In this document: positions 8,857 through 16,428 of the stretch, in pieces
Position numbering within the stretch: position 1 is the first letter of the stretch
Layout of the letters: every line of letters starts with the position of its first letter
Source of the DNA: Metarhizobium sp017305935
GTDB taxonomy: Bacteria > Pseudomonadota > Alphaproteobacteria > Rhizobiales > Rhizobiaceae
DNA: 64,000 nt
Assembly: GCF_029601685.1 (NCBI RefSeq)
Contig: NZ_JARRIR010000003.1
Location: 186,001 to 250,000 of the forward strand
Direction of reading: 5' to 3'
Made by a program: the position numbers and the translations under genes
The notes under the pieces: model-generated
Seen by the model: the letters and a program-made list of their open reading frames with translations, nothing else
Database searches by the model: none
Told to the model about the DNA's origin: nothing

Positions 8857-10257
8857 TCATTGGCGGGGCAGGCGGACGACCACCGACAGGCCACCAGCCG
8901 CGGCCGTTGCGAGCATGACGCTGCCGCCGGCCCCGTCCACCACTTCGCGAACGATGGCAAGCCCCAGGCCGCTGCCCTCGGCCTGCGTGCCCATGATGCG
9001 ATAAAATCGCTCGAACACCTGCCCGCGTTCGCCTTCGGGAATGCCGGGGCCGGAATCTTCAACGGTCAGCACGACCTCGTCACCCTCACAGCGCACGCCG
9101 ACGGTGACCTCGCCGGGAGCCGGCGTGTAGCGCAAGGCGTTGTCGACGAGATTGACGATCATCTCGCGCAGCATGGCTCCGTCGCCGACGACGGGCGCCG
9201 GGCCTTTCACCTCCAGGCCGATGTCGATGTTCCGCCGCAACGCCTCCTCGGCATGTGCTTCCAGCACCGCGCGCGCCGCCTCGGCCATGTCGATCCGCTC
9301 GGCGCGCGGCGCGCGACTGCCCGGCTCGGCGCGGGTCAGCGCCAGCAATTGCTCCGCCAGGCGCGAAGCATGCCGGGTACTGCGGGTCAGCGACTGCAGG
9401 GCTTCGGTGCGGCTTGCCAGATCGGTTTCGCGCGCGGCGACGGCGGCCTGCGTCATCAGCAGGGTCAACGGTGTGCGCAATTGATGGGCGGCATTGGCGA
9501 CGAAGCGGCGCTGCGCCGCCATCTGCTTCTGGACGCGGTCCATGTAGTCGTTGAGCGCGTGGACGAGCGGACGCAACTCCATCTGCACGCTCGCGGGATC
9601 GAAAGGCTCCAACCGCTCGCGCCGGCTGGCCAGCACCGCGTCGCGCAGCCGCAGCACCGGCCCAAGTCCCCGTTGAAGGCCGAGAAGCGTTACCAGCCCC
9701 GCCACGGCGACGAGGACGAACTGGTACATGAAATCGGATAGCCAAAGGCGGCGGCGCAACGCCTCCTCGCCATTGCGGGTGACCGCAACGACGACCTCGA
9801 CCACGCCGTCTTCCCCCAGGCCGACGACCGGATGATCGATCGCCAGGGCGCGAATATCCATGTCGCGAAAACGCATGTTCTGGCCGGCGCCGCGCCGGTC
9901 GGGCATGGCCAGTGTATCATAGCCGGCAACGATATTGCCCCACGGGGTCGCCACCCGGTAATAGACGCGGTCGCCGTATCCGGTGTTGAAGATTTCCAGC
10001 GCTGCGGGCGGAATGTCGACGGCGATCATTCCGCCGGCGTCGACACGCACGGCCTCCGCAATGACGCGGGCGGAGCCGAGCAGCATGTTGTCGGTGACGA
10101 TATCGGCGGTTTCCTGCGCCTGCTTGAGGCCGAGAAACAGGTTGACGCACAGCACGGCGGCAAGCGTCGCCGTGACCCAGGCTAGAAGCTGGGCGCGCAA
10201 GCTGAAGCGCAGCCCATTGAAAAGAGAATGCCGTTCGGCTGAAGATGAGAGCGCCAT
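8857..10257 (-). CDS. sensor histidine kinase, TctE/QseC-like
   Basis: Membrane histidine kinase of 466 residues. A helix at about residues 22-44 and another at about 178-195 flank a periplasmic sensor region of the two-component sensor N-terminal (2CSK_N) type. HAMP-like and dimerisation parts follow, with phospho-acceptor His258 in ANAAHQLRTPL, then the ATPase domain with NLVDNALRYTP, EDSGPGIP and GSGLGLAIV. It pairs with the response regulator just upstream (2-bp gap). ATG 10257 is favoured; a TTG two codons earlier would overlap the regulator stop. TctDE-type pairs usually control organic-acid transport, so the adjacent NMT1 transporter is a plausible but unproven target. Confidence 0.88.
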   Translation of the reverse strand: MALSSSAERHSLFNGLRFSLRAQLLAWVTATLAAVLCVNLFLGLKQAQETADIVTDNMLLGSARVIAEAVRVDAGGMIAVDIPPAALEIFNTGYGDRVYYRVATPWGNIVAGYDTLAMPDRRGAGQNMRFRDMDIRALAIDHPVVGLGEDGVVEVVVAVTRNGEEALRRRLWLSDFMYQFVLVAVAGLVTLLGLQRGLGPVLRLRDAVLASRRERLEPFDPASVQMELRPLVHALNDYMDRVQKQMAAQRRFVANAAHQLRTPLTLLMTQAAVAARETDLASRTEALQSLTRSTRHASRLAEQLLALTRAEPGSRAPRAERIDMAEAARAVLEAHAEEALRRNIDIGLEVKGPAPVVGDGAMLREMIVNLVDNALRYTPAPGEVTVGVRCEGDEVVLTVEDSGPGIPEGERGQVFERFYRIMGTQAEGSGLGLAIVREVVDGAGGSVMLATAAAGGLSVVVRLPRQ

Positions 10258-10259
10258 CG

Positions 10260-10925
10260 TCAAACCGCCCTCAGCATGTATCCAAGGCCTCTCAACGTCG
10301 CGATCTGCACGGTCCCGCCCTCCAGCTTCTTGCGGACGCGATGCACGTAGATCTCGATGGCGCTCGGGTCGGGGTCGGCGTCGAAACCGAAGACGCTTTC
10401 GTGAAGCGCCGCTTTCGTCACCGTGGTCCCAGCCTTCATCATCATATATTCGAGAACCGAATGCTCGCGAGGCGTCAGTTGCAGCGGCTCACCCTTGAGG
10501 GTGAATTGCCGCGTGGCGCCGTTCAGGACCAGATCCCCCACTGCGATCTCGGGGCTGGCAAGGTCGTTTCCCCTGCGGATCAACGCGCGCAGGCGCGCCT
10601 CCAGCTCGGCGAGTTCGAACGGCTTGGCGAGGTAGTCGTCCGCGCCGGTGTCGAGCCCGGCCACGCGGCCGCCGAGCGAGGCATTGGCGGTGAGGATGAT
10701 GACCGGCGTCTTGTTTCCGGCGCGGCGGATATGGCGCAGCAGCGTCATGCCGTCGACCTTCGGCAGCGAAAGATCGAGCACGACGGCGGCATAGTCCGCC
10801 ACGGCAAGCAGATGCCCCGCCTCCTCGCCGTCATGCGCGACATCGACCGCGTAACGCGCCTGCACCAGCGCCTTGGCCAGCCAGCTGGCGAGTTCGCGGT
10901 TGTCCTCCACGATCAGCAACCGCAT
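10260..10925 (-). CDS. response regulator, OmpR family (TctD/QseB-like)
   Basis: Response regulator of 221 residues. The receiver domain has the acidic pocket in LLIVEDN, phospho-acceptor Asp51 in VVLDLSLPKVDG and Lys101 in YLAKPF. A winged-helix output domain of the OmpR kind fills about residues 125-220 (LTPREHSVLEYMM, then EIYVHRVRKKL and TLRGLGYML). It is the first gene of the pair with the downstream kinase. A 160-bp gap with no recognisable gene separates it from the LacI regulator gene. Confidence 0.92.
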   Translation of the reverse strand: MRLLIVEDNRELASWLAKALVQARYAVDVAHDGEEAGHLLAVADYAAVVLDLSLPKVDGMTLLRHIRRAGNKTPVIILTANASLGGRVAGLDTGADDYLAKPFELAELEARLRALIRRGNDLASPEIAVGDLVLNGATRQFTLKGEPLQLTPREHSVLEYMMMKAGTTVTKAALHESVFGFDADPDPSAIEIYVHRVRKKLEGGTVQIATLRGLGYMLRAV

Positions 10926-11087
10926 CCGTCCCCGTCCCCTTGCGATTTAGCGCCTCCGCGCGAGGCTGCGCTTCTTTTTCGCATATTTCCGCAGCCGGAA
11001 GAAGCATGGCGCGCCGTCAGTGCCGGCGGTCGGTCCCCCGGGGATCACATTCCCGTCCGCGCCCGAACGGACGGTGCCCGCGACGGC

Positions 11088-12107
11088 CTAATCGACCCCG
11101 CCGATGATCGGCGGCACTTCGACCACGGAGAAGTCGCCTGCGCCGGAATCGATGATGCCGAAGACCGCCTCCAGCATTTTCGGCACGTCCTGCCGCGCCA
11201 TCTCGATATGGTCGCCGAGCATGGCGACGAAAGGATCCCAGTCGAAGCAGCCGAGATGCGGCATGCCGTCGCTATAATGGCCGGAATAGCGAATCCAGCG
11301 CATTACCCCTTCCAACGAAATCGTCGAATTGACGAACAAGCCGCGCGGCAGGGTGCTCGTCCGCGCGGCAAGCTGCCTCATGGCGTTTTCCGCCTTTTCC
11401 GGCGCATAGCCGCAGGCCTGTATCATGGCCTCGTCGACCGCAATGCCGGCCTCTGCATGGGCGTCGCGGAAACCGCGCACGCGCTCCATCGTGTTGTGGT
11501 CCGTGCCGCGGCCGCCGACGAAGAACAGCGGCGCCTTGACGCCGTATTCGCGCCGGCAATTGGCAAGCACCCGCCGCGTCAACTCCAGCGCGCCGCCATA
11601 ATTGTCGGAGATCACCGAAGGCGCCCGCGCGCCCGGCAGGTCGAGGTTGATGGTGCGTACGCCGGCTCCGGCGCAGAGATCGGCAATGCGGTCGGGGTCG
11701 GTCGCGCCCGTCGCGATCAGGCAATCGACCTGATAGGACAGCATCGTCCGCGCCGCCTCCACTTCCAGCTCCGCATCGCGCATCGTGCAGGTTATGATCG
11801 GGAAGAGACCGCGCTCGCGGGCTCGCACCTCGAACTGTTCGACGATGGAGCCGAAATAGCGGTTGTCGTATTTCGGCACGATCATGCCGATGATTTTCGA
11901 ACGCTCGCGGCGCAGGACGCTTGCCTGCATGTTGACGGCGTAACCCTGCTCCTCCGCGAGCTTGGTGATCCTTTCCGCAAGCTTTGCGCTGATGCGCCGC
12001 TTCTTCCAGTTGCCGTTGAGAACGGCGCTCACCGCGCTGGCGGATGTGCCGGCCAGTTCTGCCAGATCATAGATGGTCGTCCTTTTCGCGGGCGTCGTGC
12101 GATTCAC
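11088..12107 (-). CDS. LacI-family transcriptional regulator of the ribitol operon
   Basis: LacI regulator of 339 residues. The N-terminal helix-turn-helix reads TIYDLAELAGTSASAVSAVL (residues 11-30) followed by the hinge region, then a periplasmic-binding-protein-like effector domain from about residue 70 (KIIGMIVPKYDNRYFGSIVE). Start is GTG 12107 with GGAG seven bases upstream; the ATG two bases before it runs into TGA at once. It is divergent from the sugar-alcohol transporter operon, and the intergenic region holds a 36-bp palindrome with two ATCGAT cores, as expected for LacI-type operators. Ribitol or ribulose is the likely inducer by context. Confidence 0.87.
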   Translation of the reverse strand: MNRTTPAKRTTIYDLAELAGTSASAVSAVLNGNWKKRRISAKLAERITKLAEEQGYAVNMQASVLRRERSKIIGMIVPKYDNRYFGSIVEQFEVRARERGLFPIITCTMRDAELEVEAARTMLSYQVDCLIATGATDPDRIADLCAGAGVRTINLDLPGARAPSVISDNYGGALELTRRVLANCRREYGVKAPLFFVGGRGTDHNTMERVRGFRDAHAEAGIAVDEAMIQACGYAPEKAENAMRQLAARTSTLPRGLFVNSTISLEGVMRWIRYSGHYSDGMPHLGCFDWDPFVAMLGDHIEMARQDVPKMLEAVFGIIDSGAGDFSVVEVPPIIGGVD

Positions 12108-12403
12108 ATGTCATCTCCGTTTCGTGCGCCACCTTGACACCAATGGAGTTTGGTGGCAATTCATGCTTCATCGATTGAGCAAGCCTGCTCCATCGATGAA
12201 GTTGCCCAAACAGCAAGGCTGACCCAAGGGAGGAGTCAGACGGAACATCGACGAACCGGACGTTGCGGCATCGCTGCGGCGAACGGTGATCTGCGCGCTC
12301 GAAGTGCGCGTAGGCGGTCGGTTCTGTCGCCCTTGGCGGCTTGAGGTCGCCGGCGAACGTGACTGCGAACATCAACCGTGCCAAATCAATGTGGAGGAAC
12401 CCA
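12108..12403 (+). promoter_or_regulatory. control region of the ribitol operon with operator palindromes
   Basis: CTTCATCGATTGAGCA (12166-12181) and TGCTCCATCGATGAAG (12186-12201) form a 36-bp palindrome with 15 of 16 arm positions matching and a 4-bp centre; each arm holds an ATCGAT core typical of LacI-family sites. A second symmetric element, CACCAA-N6-TTGGTG, lies at 12138-12155, overlapping TTGACA at 12134-12139, a possible -35 box whose -10 partner is weak. The leader from the palindrome to ATG 12404 is about 200 nt and contains no convincing gene. Confidence 0.7.
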
Positions 12404-13450
12404 ATGAAGACGCTTACCACCCTGCTCGCCTCGACCGGCCTCGTCCTGTCGCTCGGCGCCGCCGCTTCCGCCCAGGAAAACGCGACCGTCGCCTTCCTGA
12501 TGCCCGACCAGGCCTCGACCCGTTACGAGCAGCACGACTATCCCGGCTTCAAGGCCGAGATGGAAAAGCTGTGCGCGTCCTGCACAGTGATCTACCAGAA
12601 CGCCAATGCCGACGTCTCGCTCCAGCAGCAGCAATTCAATTCCGTGATCGCCCAGGGCGCCAAGGTCATCGTTCTCGACCCCGTCGATTCCGCAGCCGCC
12701 GCAGCGCTTGTCGAGATCGCCCAGTCGCAGGACGTCAAGGTCATCGCCTATGACCGCCCGATCCCCGACAAGCCGGCCAACTATTACGTCTCCTTCGACA
12801 ACCAGGGCATCGGCAAGGCCATCGCGCAATCGCTGGTCGATCACCTGAAGGCCAAGGGCGTTCCCGATGGCGCAGGCGTGCTCGAGATCAACGGTTCCCC
12901 GACGGATGCGGCCGCCGGCCTCATTCGCGACGGTATCCATGAAGCGCTTTCCGCTTCGTCCTACAAGACGCTCGCCGAATTCGACACGCCGGAATGGGCG
13001 CCGCCCAAGGCGCAGGAATGGACCGCAGGCCAGATCACCCGCTTCGGCGACCAGATCAAGGGGATCGTCGCGGCCAACGACGGCACCGGCGGCGGCGCGA
13101 TCGCGGCGCTGAAGGCCGCCGGCGTCAAGGACATGCCGCCGGTGACGGGCAACGACGCGACGATCGCCGCGCTGCAGCTCATCATCTCTGGCGACCAGTA
13201 CAATACGATCTCCAAGCCTTCCGAAATCGTGGCTGCGGCTGCCGCCAAGGTCGCCGTCGCCCTGCTCAAGGGCGAGACACCGGAAGCGACCCACAAGCTC
13301 TACGAGACGCCTTCGCAGCTTTTCGTTCCGGCGGTCGTGACGGCGGAGAACATCAAGGCCGAAATCTTCGACAAGGGCATCAACAAGCCTGAAGAAGTCT
13401 GCACCGGCGAATATGCCGACGGTTGCCGCAAGCTCGGCATCATCAAGTAA
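12404..13450 (+). CDS. sugar/polyol ABC transporter substrate-binding protein (XylF-like)
   Basis: Periplasmic binding protein of 348 residues with a Sec signal (cleavage near AASAQ, residue 22). The mature part matches the XylF/RbsB type-1 fold: VAFLMPDQASTRYEQHDYPG, YQNANADVSLQQQQFNSVI and the ligand-contact area PVTGNDATIAALQLIISGDQY. ATG 12404 is preceded by TGGAGGAACCCA. It heads the operon whose later genes are ribitol dehydrogenase and ribulokinase, so ribitol (or a related pentitol) is the best-supported ligand. A 13-bp hairpin follows the stop codon. Confidence 0.88.
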   Translation: MKTLTTLLASTGLVLSLGAAASAQENATVAFLMPDQASTRYEQHDYPGFKAEMEKLCASCTVIYQNANADVSLQQQQFNSVIAQGAKVIVLDPVDSAAAAALVEIAQSQDVKVIAYDRPIPDKPANYYVSFDNQGIGKAIAQSLVDHLKAKGVPDGAGVLEINGSPTDAAAGLIRDGIHEALSASSYKTLAEFDTPEWAPPKAQEWTAGQITRFGDQIKGIVAANDGTGGGAIAALKAAGVKDMPPVTGNDATIAALQLIISGDQYNTISKPSEIVAAAAAKVAVALLKGETPEATHKLYETPSQLFVPAVVTAENIKAEIFDKGINKPEEVCTGEYADGCRKLGIIK

Positions 13451-13460
13451 AATCGCCGTC

Positions 13461-13491
13461 ATGTCCGGCCGCGCCTGTCGCGGCCGGACAT
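13461..13491 (+). other. strong intercistronic hairpin after the binding-protein gene
   Basis: ATGTCCGGCCGCG (13461-13473) pairs perfectly with 13479-13491 around a CCTGT loop. There is no T-run. It probably stabilises the upstream binding-protein mRNA and lowers expression of the downstream ATPase and permease. Confidence 0.65.
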
Positions 13492-13519
13492 CCAGACCAG
13501 TCGAAAGGGGCCGAGGGCC

Positions 13520-14341
13520 ATGACAGCCACGCTTCAAACTGCTCCCGCCAAAGGCGAACCGGTGCTGCGCCTGCGCGGTGTATCCAAGAATTTCGGGGCC
13601 GTATCCGCGCTGACGGATATCGAGCTCGACGTCAAGGCCGGCGAGGTCGTCGCCCTCGTCGGCGACAACGGCGCCGGCAAGTCGACGCTGGTCAAGGTGC
13701 TTGCCGGCGTTCACCAGCCCTCTTCCGGCACCATCGAGTTCTGCGGCCAGCAGGTTTCGCTCGACAGCCCCGCCGAGGCGCTGGGCATGGGCATCGCCAC
13801 GGTTTTCCAGGATCTGGCGCTGTGCGAAAACCTGGATGTCGTCGCAAATCTCTTCCTCGGCCACGAGCTCTCGCCCTGGGCGCTCGATGAAGTCGCCATG
13901 GAAGTGCGCGCCTGGACGCTGCTGCGCGAGCTTGCCGCGCGCATCCCCTCCGTGCGCGAGCCGATCGCCTCGCTGTCGGGCGGCCAGCGCCAGACCGTCG
14001 CCATCGCCCGTTCGCTGCTGCTCAATCCGAGGCTCATCATGCTCGACGAGCCAACGGCGGCCCTCGGCGTCGCCCAGACGGCCGAAGTGCTGAACCTGAT
14101 CGAGCGCGTGCGCGACCGCGGCCTCGGCGTCATCATCATCAGCCACAACATGGAGGACGTGCGCGCCGTTGCGGACCGCATCGTCGTTCTGCGTCTCGGC
14201 AAGAACAACGGCGTCTTCACGCCGGATTCGTCCAATCAGGAACTCGTTTCCGCAATCACCGGCGCCACGGACAATTCCGTCTCGCGCCGTGCCGACCGCA
14301 AGGCCGGTCATGCGGCAGAAAGCCATGGGGGAGCAGCATGA
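13520..14341 (+). CDS. sugar ABC transporter ATP-binding protein (single-cassette)
   Basis: ATPase of 273 residues. It has Walker A GDNGAGKST, signature LSGGQ, Walker B LIMLDEP and the ISHN switch. Many sugar ATPases of this class (XylG, RbsA) are fused doubles of about 500 residues; this one has a single cassette, as in FrcA-type fructose transporters of rhizobia, and would work as a homodimer. GAAAGGGGCCGAGGGCC precedes the start. Its TGA stop overlaps the permease ATG (ATGA). Confidence 0.9.
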   Translation: MTATLQTAPAKGEPVLRLRGVSKNFGAVSALTDIELDVKAGEVVALVGDNGAGKSTLVKVLAGVHQPSSGTIEFCGQQVSLDSPAEALGMGIATVFQDLALCENLDVVANLFLGHELSPWALDEVAMEVRAWTLLRELAARIPSVREPIASLSGGQRQTVAIARSLLLNPRLIMLDEPTAALGVAQTAEVLNLIERVRDRGLGVIIISHNMEDVRAVADRIVVLRLGKNNGVFTPDSSNQELVSAITGATDNSVSRRADRKAGHAAESHGGAA

Positions 14342-15582
14342 GCCAGAATTCGTCCCAGCCGATGCTGGACCGCAGCGACGAGCGCGTGCGTCACGACGAC
14401 AGCCTCGCCGCCATGGCCAAGGGCTTCATCGACCGCGTGCGCTCCGGCGATCTCGGCATGCTGCCCGTCGCCGTCGGGCTCGTCGTCATCTCCATCGTAT
14501 TCTCGGCGCTGAACCCGATCTTCCTCGCGCCCAACAACCTCGTAAACCTGCTGTTCGATTGCGCCACCGTCGGCGTCATCTCGCTCGGCATCGTCTGCGT
14601 GCTGGTGCTCGGCGAAATCGACCTCTCTGTCGGATCGATGAGCGGTCTGGCGTCGGCCATGGTCGGCGTGCTCTGGGTCAACCAGGGCTGGCCGATCGTC
14701 GGCGCCGTGATTGCGGCGCTGGTCGTCGGCGCCGGCGTCGGCCTCCTCTATGCGACGCTCTATAACCGGCTGGGCATGCCGAGCTTCGTTGCCACGCTTG
14801 CCGGGCTGCTCGCCCTGCTGGGCATGCAGCTTTACATTCTCGGCCCCACCGGCTCGATCAACCTGCCTTACGCCTCGGCGCTGGTGCGTTTCGGCCAGAT
14901 CCTGCTCATGCCGGACTGGCTGTCCTACACGCTGGCCCTCGTGCCCGGCCTCGTCATGATCGGCAGGGGTCTGCAGACCCGCAAACAGCGCCTTGCCGCC
15001 AACCTGTCGGCCCAGCCGATGCGGGCGCTGATCCTCAAGGCCGCAGTGCTGACCGTGGCGCTGGAAGCGGCCGTCTTCTATCTCAATCTCGGCCGCGGCA
15101 TTCCGTGGATGTTCGCCCTCTTCGTCGCACTCGCCGTCATCCTCAATTACGGGCTGACGCGCACCCAGTGGGGCCGCTCGATGTTCGCCGTCGGCGGCAA
15201 CAAGGAGGCGGCGCGCCGCTCGGGCATCAATGTGCGCCGCATCTATATGAGCGCCTTCATGCTCTGCTCGACGCTCGCAGCACTTGGCGGCATCCTCTCG
15301 GCGTCGCGCCTCGCCTCATCCAGCCAGCAGGCCGGCACCGGCGACGTCAATCTCAACGCGATCGCGGCGGCCGTGATCGGCGGCACCAGCCTCTTCGGCG
15401 GTCGTGGCAGCGCTTATTCGGCCCTACTCGGCATCATCGTCATCCAGGCGATCTCGAACGGCCTGACGCTGCTCAACCTGTCGTCCTCGCTGCGTTACAT
15501 GATCACCGGCGGCGTCCTCGCAATCGCCGTCATCGTCGACTCGCTCGCCCGTCGCTCCCGCGTCAGCCACGGCCGCGCCTAA
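14338..15582 (+). CDS. sugar/polyol ABC transporter permease (XylH/FrcC-like)
   Basis: Membrane permease of 414 residues of the BPD_transp_2 type with about ten helices. A polar N-terminus of about 45 residues precedes the first helix. Typical stretches are NNLVNLLFDCATVGVISLGI, GEIDLSVGSMSGLASAM (the conserved DLSVGS motif) and GTSLFGGRGS. It starts inside the stop of the ATPase gene, so the two are translationally coupled, and precedes the ribitol dehydrogenase by 24 bp. Confidence 0.9.
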   Translation: MSQNSSQPMLDRSDERVRHDDSLAAMAKGFIDRVRSGDLGMLPVAVGLVVISIVFSALNPIFLAPNNLVNLLFDCATVGVISLGIVCVLVLGEIDLSVGSMSGLASAMVGVLWVNQGWPIVGAVIAALVVGAGVGLLYATLYNRLGMPSFVATLAGLLALLGMQLYILGPTGSINLPYASALVRFGQILLMPDWLSYTLALVPGLVMIGRGLQTRKQRLAANLSAQPMRALILKAAVLTVALEAAVFYLNLGRGIPWMFALFVALAVILNYGLTRTQWGRSMFAVGGNKEAARRSGINVRRIYMSAFMLCSTLAALGGILSASRLASSSQQAGTGDVNLNAIAAAVIGGTSLFGGRGSAYSALLGIIVIQAISNGLTLLNLSSSLRYMITGGVLAIAVIVDSLARRSRVSHGRA

Positions 15583-15606
15583 CCAGACTGGAATGGAGTT
15601 CAAACC

Positions 15607-16335
15607 ATGGCTGACCTCATGAAGGGCAAGATCGCTGCCATTACGGGCGCCGCCTCCGGCATCGGCCTCGAATGCGCCAAAACCCTGATCGCCGAAGGCG
15701 CGAAGGTGGTTCTCGTCGACCGCGCACAGGACAAGCTCGAACAGCTCTGCAGCGAACTTGGCCCCAACGCGCTGCCGCTCGTCGTCGATCTGCTGAAGCC
15801 ATCCGACGTCTCGGGCATGCTGGCGCGCATCCTCGACGTCGCCGGCGGGCTCGACGTCTTCCACGCCAATGCCGGCGCCTATATCGGCGGTCCCGTGGCC
15901 GAAGGCGATCCGGATGCCTGGGACCGGATGCTGAACCTCAATATCAATGCGGCCTTCCGCTCGGTTCATGCAGTTCTGCCCTACATGATCGAAAAGAAAA
16001 CCGGCGATATCCTCTTCACCTCGTCGATCGCCGGCGTCGTGCCCGTCGTCTGGGAGCCGATCTACACGGCCTCGAAATTCGCGGTGCAGGCTTTCGTGCA
16101 TTCGACGCGTCGGCAGGTGGCGCAGCATGGCGTGCGCGTCGGCGCTGTTCTGCCCGGACCGGTGGTCACCGCATTGCTCGACGACTGGCCGAAGGAAAAG
16201 ATGGACGAGGCGCTGGCGAACGGCAGCCTGATGCAGCCGAAGGAGGTGGCGGATGCCGTTCTCTTCATGCTCACCAGGCCGCGCAACGTCACGATCCGCG
16301 ATCTCGTCATCCTGCCCAACAGCGTCGATCTCTAG
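15607..16335 (+). CDS. rbtD: ribitol 2-dehydrogenase
   Basis: Short-chain dehydrogenase of 242 residues that oxidises ribitol to D-ribulose with NAD+. I recognise a close match along its length to the Klebsiella ribitol dehydrogenase, including HANAGAYIGGPVAEGDP, DILFTSSIAGVVPV, HGVRVGAVLPGPVVTALLDD and the C-terminus VILPNSVDL. The cofactor motif TGAASGIG is at residues 13-20, and catalytic Ser140, Tyr153 and Lys157 are present. It lies between the transporter and the ribulokinase gene, completing ribitol uptake, oxidation and phosphorylation. A hairpin separates it from the kinase gene. Confidence 0.92.
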   Translation: MADLMKGKIAAITGAASGIGLECAKTLIAEGAKVVLVDRAQDKLEQLCSELGPNALPLVVDLLKPSDVSGMLARILDVAGGLDVFHANAGAYIGGPVAEGDPDAWDRMLNLNINAAFRSVHAVLPYMIEKKTGDILFTSSIAGVVPVVWEPIYTASKFAVQAFVHSTRRQVAQHGVRVGAVLPGPVVTALLDDWPKEKMDEALANGSLMQPKEVADAVLFMLTRPRNVTIRDLVILPNSVDL

Positions 16336-16371
16336 AGCATTTCCGTCTCTCCCGGACATGTTACAGAGGCC

Positions 16372-16398
16372 GGGCAAACGGCCTGGCGCCGTTTGCCC
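16372..16398 (+). other. hairpin immediately upstream of the ribulokinase start region
   Basis: GGGCAAACGGC (16372-16382) and GCCGTTTGCCC (16388-16398) form a perfect 11-bp stem with a CTGGC loop. The 3' arm ends at the base before an in-frame ATG (16399). The hairpin may act as attenuator or processing site between dehydrogenase and kinase; no T-run follows. Confidence 0.6.
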
Positions 16399-16428
16399 AT
16401 GTCATTTCTCCTTGAAGGCAATGGTCCC

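Noticed and set aside
10245..12137. Plus-strand open frame of 630 codons opposite the response regulator and LacI genes
   Set aside because: Both minus-strand genes have complete domain signatures; this frame has none.
12386..14326. Minus-strand open frame of 646 codons across the sugar transporter genes
   Set aside because: Antisense to the XylF-like and ATPase genes, with no family features.
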